Shown: positions 5,342-6,954 of the stretch, one piece after another
Layout of the letters: the number at the start of each line of letters is the position of its first letter
How positions within the stretch are numbered: the stretch's first letter is position 1
Assembly: GCA_030430975.1 (NCBI GenBank)
Contig: JAUIKB010000312.1
Location: 1-6,954, forward strand
From: Polyangia bacterium
Lineage (GTDB): Bacteria > Myxococcota_A > Polyangia > Polyangiales > Polyangiaceae
Direction of reading: 5' to 3'
DNA: 6,954 nt
Position numbers and translations under genes: made by a program
Notes under the pieces: model-generated
What the model saw: only the letters and a program-made list of their open reading frames with translations
Told to the model about the DNA's origin: nothing
Databases searched by the model: none

Positions 5342-6453
5342 CGCCCCTGCACCAGCTCCTCGATCGCCAGCGAACAGCCGCGTGATACCGCGCCCGGATC
5401 GCGACCGAGCAGTTCGACCCCCGCCGGCGTGCGGCGCAGCCGATCTCTGGTGACCAACACCAGCGCGGAATCGACGTTCGCCAAGTCGACGAATCGCGCC
5501 AGCCCTACCTCGCCGTCAGGAACGGGCAACAATGTGACCGCGTCGACCGGCGACACCCTAAGCCACGGCGGCGCGATGTACTCCCACGATTGGCCGACGA
5601 GCCGCGCACCGGGCACGGTCCCCTCGTACAGCTGGCTGGATAGCTCCGTCATGCCATACTCCGAGACAACCTGCAGCGGATCGATACGCAGAGCCTGAGC
5701 GACGTTGAGCCGCAGCTCGTCGCGGGGCACTTCGCGAGTCTTGCCCTTGAATCCGCCCGTCTGCATGACGACGCTGCCCAGCGGTAGAGGCAGGCTGTGC
5801 TCGCCCAGCGCATCGAGCAAGTAAACCAGCGCGAACGATGTAGCAAGGAGCAGCATGTGGGTACCGCGACTCGCCGCTATGTCCACCGCGCGTCGCAAGC
5901 CGTCGACGTCCACCGACCCGTCGCAAAGCAGCCAGCGCGAAGGTACGCTTATGTCCGGTGCGGACCACTCCGCCATGAACGCGTCCATCATGAACCCTAG
6001 GGACGATGCGCTTCGCTGCTGCGGCGCGATAGCAACGACGACGGGCGGCGCCGCGTTCTCGTCCAGCAACGCCCGCCTACCGAATCGAAGCGCGAGTTCA
6101 CGGTACGTCGTCGTTTCGCGGAAGCAATGTCGGCCGCGCTGATTTGACGACGTGCCGCTGGTCTCGAAACAGGCGACGTCCAACTCCGCCGGGTGGGCCG
6201 CGATGCGGGCTTGCCGAAACGCCTCCACCGGGACGGCCGGAATCGTGGCGACGGAATCGGGCGCCGGGTGTCGCTCGCTCAGGCGACGGATGCCCGGTAT
6301 CGCGTCCACCTGATAGCGGTGAATATCGAAGGCGAGAGCGTCGAACCGTTCGGCGCGACCCACCGCGTCCAGCTCGAATGCCGCACGGCCGAACTCGCGA
6401 ACCCGGCGATGCAGCGCCTCCGACCGCGCTTCATCGAATCCCTTCGAGCTCAA
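5338..6453 (-). CDS. LuxE-type acyl-protein synthetase
   Basis: A 371-residue member of the acyl-protein synthetase (LuxE) family, related to adenylate-forming enzymes. LuxE proteins activate a fatty acid with ATP, carry the acyl group on a cysteine near the C-terminus and pass it to the reductase LuxC, which makes the aldehyde. Visible motifs are FETSGTSSN (96-104, the Ser/Thr/Gly phosphate-binding loop), QTGGFKGK (231-238), EYGMTEL (265-271, the adenylate-binding type motif) and RGCSLAIEE (358-366), with Cys360 close to where the LuxE acyl-cysteine lies (about 362-364 of roughly 375). I chose the TTG at 6453 because it overlaps the aminotransferase stop in a TTGA junction, gives the usual family length, and the residues before it (Arg/His-rich) are the overlapping gene read out of frame. 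The overlap implies translational coupling. The natural substrate is unknown: no luciferase (luxAB) is visible, so bioluminescence is not implied. Confidence 0.88.
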   Translation of the reverse strand: MSSKGFDEARSEALHRRVREFGRAAFELDAVGRAERFDALAFDIHRYQVDAIPGIRRLSERHPAPDSVATIPAVPVEAFRQARIAAHPAELDVACFETSGTSSNQRGRHCFRETTTYRELALRFGRRALLDENAAPPVVVAIAPQQRSASSLGFMMDAFMAEWSAPDISVPSRWLLCDGSVDVDGLRRAVDIAASRGTHMLLLATSFALVYLLDALGEHSLPLPLGSVVMQTGGFKGKTREVPRDELRLNVAQALRIDPLQVVSEYGMTELSSQLYEGTVPGARLVGQSWEYIAPPWLRVSPVDAVTLLPVPDGEVGLARFVDLANVDSALVLVTRDRLRRTPAGVELLGRDPGAVSRGCSLAIEELVQGR

Positions 6454-6954
6454 GGCCCAAGTCCGGCGACGGCCGTGACGAGAGGCTGGACCACGCTGAA
6501 CAGTAGCGACTCGTCGATGTTCAGCGGCGGGGTGAACACGACGGACTCTCGGGCACCTCCACCCGTCGTGGCGAGAAAGCCCGACTCGAGCAGCTGGCAC
6601 ATGACGTCGCCCGCCGCGCCCGGCCGGTCGCCGAGGTCGACGCCGATCATTAGCCCGACTCCGCGCACATCGCGAACCGCCGGCAATCCACCTATGTCCT
6701 GCCGTAGCCGCTGCAGGAACCTCTCCCCAACGTCGGCACTACGCGCAATCAACTCCTCGCGCTTGAGAGTATCCAGCGTCGCGATCGCCGTAGCGCACGC
6801 GATCGGTGCTCCGGCGAACGTCGAGGTATGGACAACCTCCGGCTCGCGCCGCCAGGCTGCCATCACCTCCTGCGTTCCAATGCACGCGCTGATCGGCAAC
6901 CCGCCACCAAGCCCCTTCGCTAGGCAGACGATGTCCGCTTCCGACCCCATCAAC
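6450..6954 (-). CDS. class III PLP-dependent aminotransferase, C-terminal part
   Basis: About 167 C-terminal residues of a family usually 420-460 long; the gene enters from beyond the right edge, so its N-terminal half and start are not seen. The PLP-binding lysine is in LAKGLGGGLPI (visible residues 11-21, Lys13), preceded by the family's SEADIV stretch. HTSTFAGAPIACA (42-54) is the conserved cofactor-phosphate and dimer loop, RGVGLMIGVDL (97-107) the start of the C-terminal domain, and FTPPLNI (140-146) the usual final motif. Such enzymes move amino groups between an amine or omega-amino acid and a keto acid or aldehyde (ornithine, GABA, diamines). The specificity cannot be read from this part. 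It is upstream of, and overlaps by four bases, the LuxE-type gene, suggesting a shared pathway acting on an acyl-derived aldehyde. Confidence 0.92.
   Translation of the reverse strand, partial: LMGSEADIVCLAKGLGGGLPISACIGTQEVMAAWRREPEVVHTSTFAGAPIACATAIATLDTLKREELIARSADVGERFLQRLRQDIGGLPAVRDVRGVGLMIGVDLGDRPGAAGDVMCQLLESGFLATTGGGARESVVFTPPLNIDESLLFSVVQPLVTAVAGLGP

Noticed and set aside
5558..5968. 136-codon minus-strand frame within the LuxE-type gene
   Set aside because: It is an alternate-frame shadow: Arg/Ala-rich, no domain, while the overlapping frame has clear LuxE motifs.
6144..6506. 120-codon plus-strand frame opposite the LuxE-type and aminotransferase junction
   Set aside because: It is Arg/Pro-rich low-complexity translation antisense to two recognisable genes, without a supporting ribosome-binding site.
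6454..6600. 49-residue N-terminal extension of the LuxE-type protein up to an ATG at 6600
   Set aside because: It lies entirely within the aminotransferase, is Arg/His-rich like an out-of-frame reading, and would make the protein longer than LuxE proteins usually are.
5338..6954. Bioluminescence (lux) operon
   Set aside because: Only a LuxE-family gene is present. No luciferase subunits are visible, and its neighbour is an aminotransferase, so light production is not supported.

Overview
The window is about 7 kb of GC-rich bacterial DNA. Strong G/C preference at third codon positions, a Hanks-type kinase with a single membrane helix and a Pro/Ala/Lys-rich tail, an exported TPR-type protein beside it, and a large low-complexity lipoprotein together suggest a myxobacterium (Myxococcota, Polyangia-like). 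That assignment is inference; there is no rRNA or other phylogenetic marker here.

Left block (1-4181, minus strand, transcribed right to left): a 677-residue probable lipoprotein with a charged coiled coil, a helical repeat region and a Gly/Lys-rich tail; then, 104 bp on, a transmembrane Ser/Thr protein kinase with all catalytic motifs; then, 76 bp on, a small exported TPR-like protein; and possibly the first codons of a further gene at the window edge. This looks like an envelope-facing signalling set: a kinase crossing the membrane, with exported partners on either side. Three of the four carry Lys/Pro-rich tracts.

Centre (4209-5341, plus strand): a DUF3817-type small membrane protein and, 5 bp later, a 264-residue polytopic membrane protein that I cannot assign to a family. 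Its two halves align without a gap at an offset of 131 residues, so it is an internal duplication of a four-helix unit. The pair starts only 27 bp from the divergent lipoprotein start.

Right block (5338-6954, minus strand): the C-terminal part of a class III PLP aminotransferase, running in from beyond the right edge, overlaps by 4 nt a LuxE-type acyl-protein synthetase that starts with TTG. LuxE enzymes activate fatty acids for reduction to aldehydes, and an aminotransferase could convert an aldehyde to an amine. The pair may therefore be the end of a fatty-acid-to-amine or related lipid/secondary-metabolite operon whose reductase lies outside the window. The synthetase and the duplicated membrane protein converge with overlapping stop codons.

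No tRNA, rRNA, CRISPR array, insertion sequence or phage gene was seen. No stretch longer than 300 bases lacks a gene. The features most worth following are the duplicated membrane protein, the LuxE/aminotransferase pair, and the (GGGTTT)n G-quadruplex-forming tract inside the lipoprotein gene.
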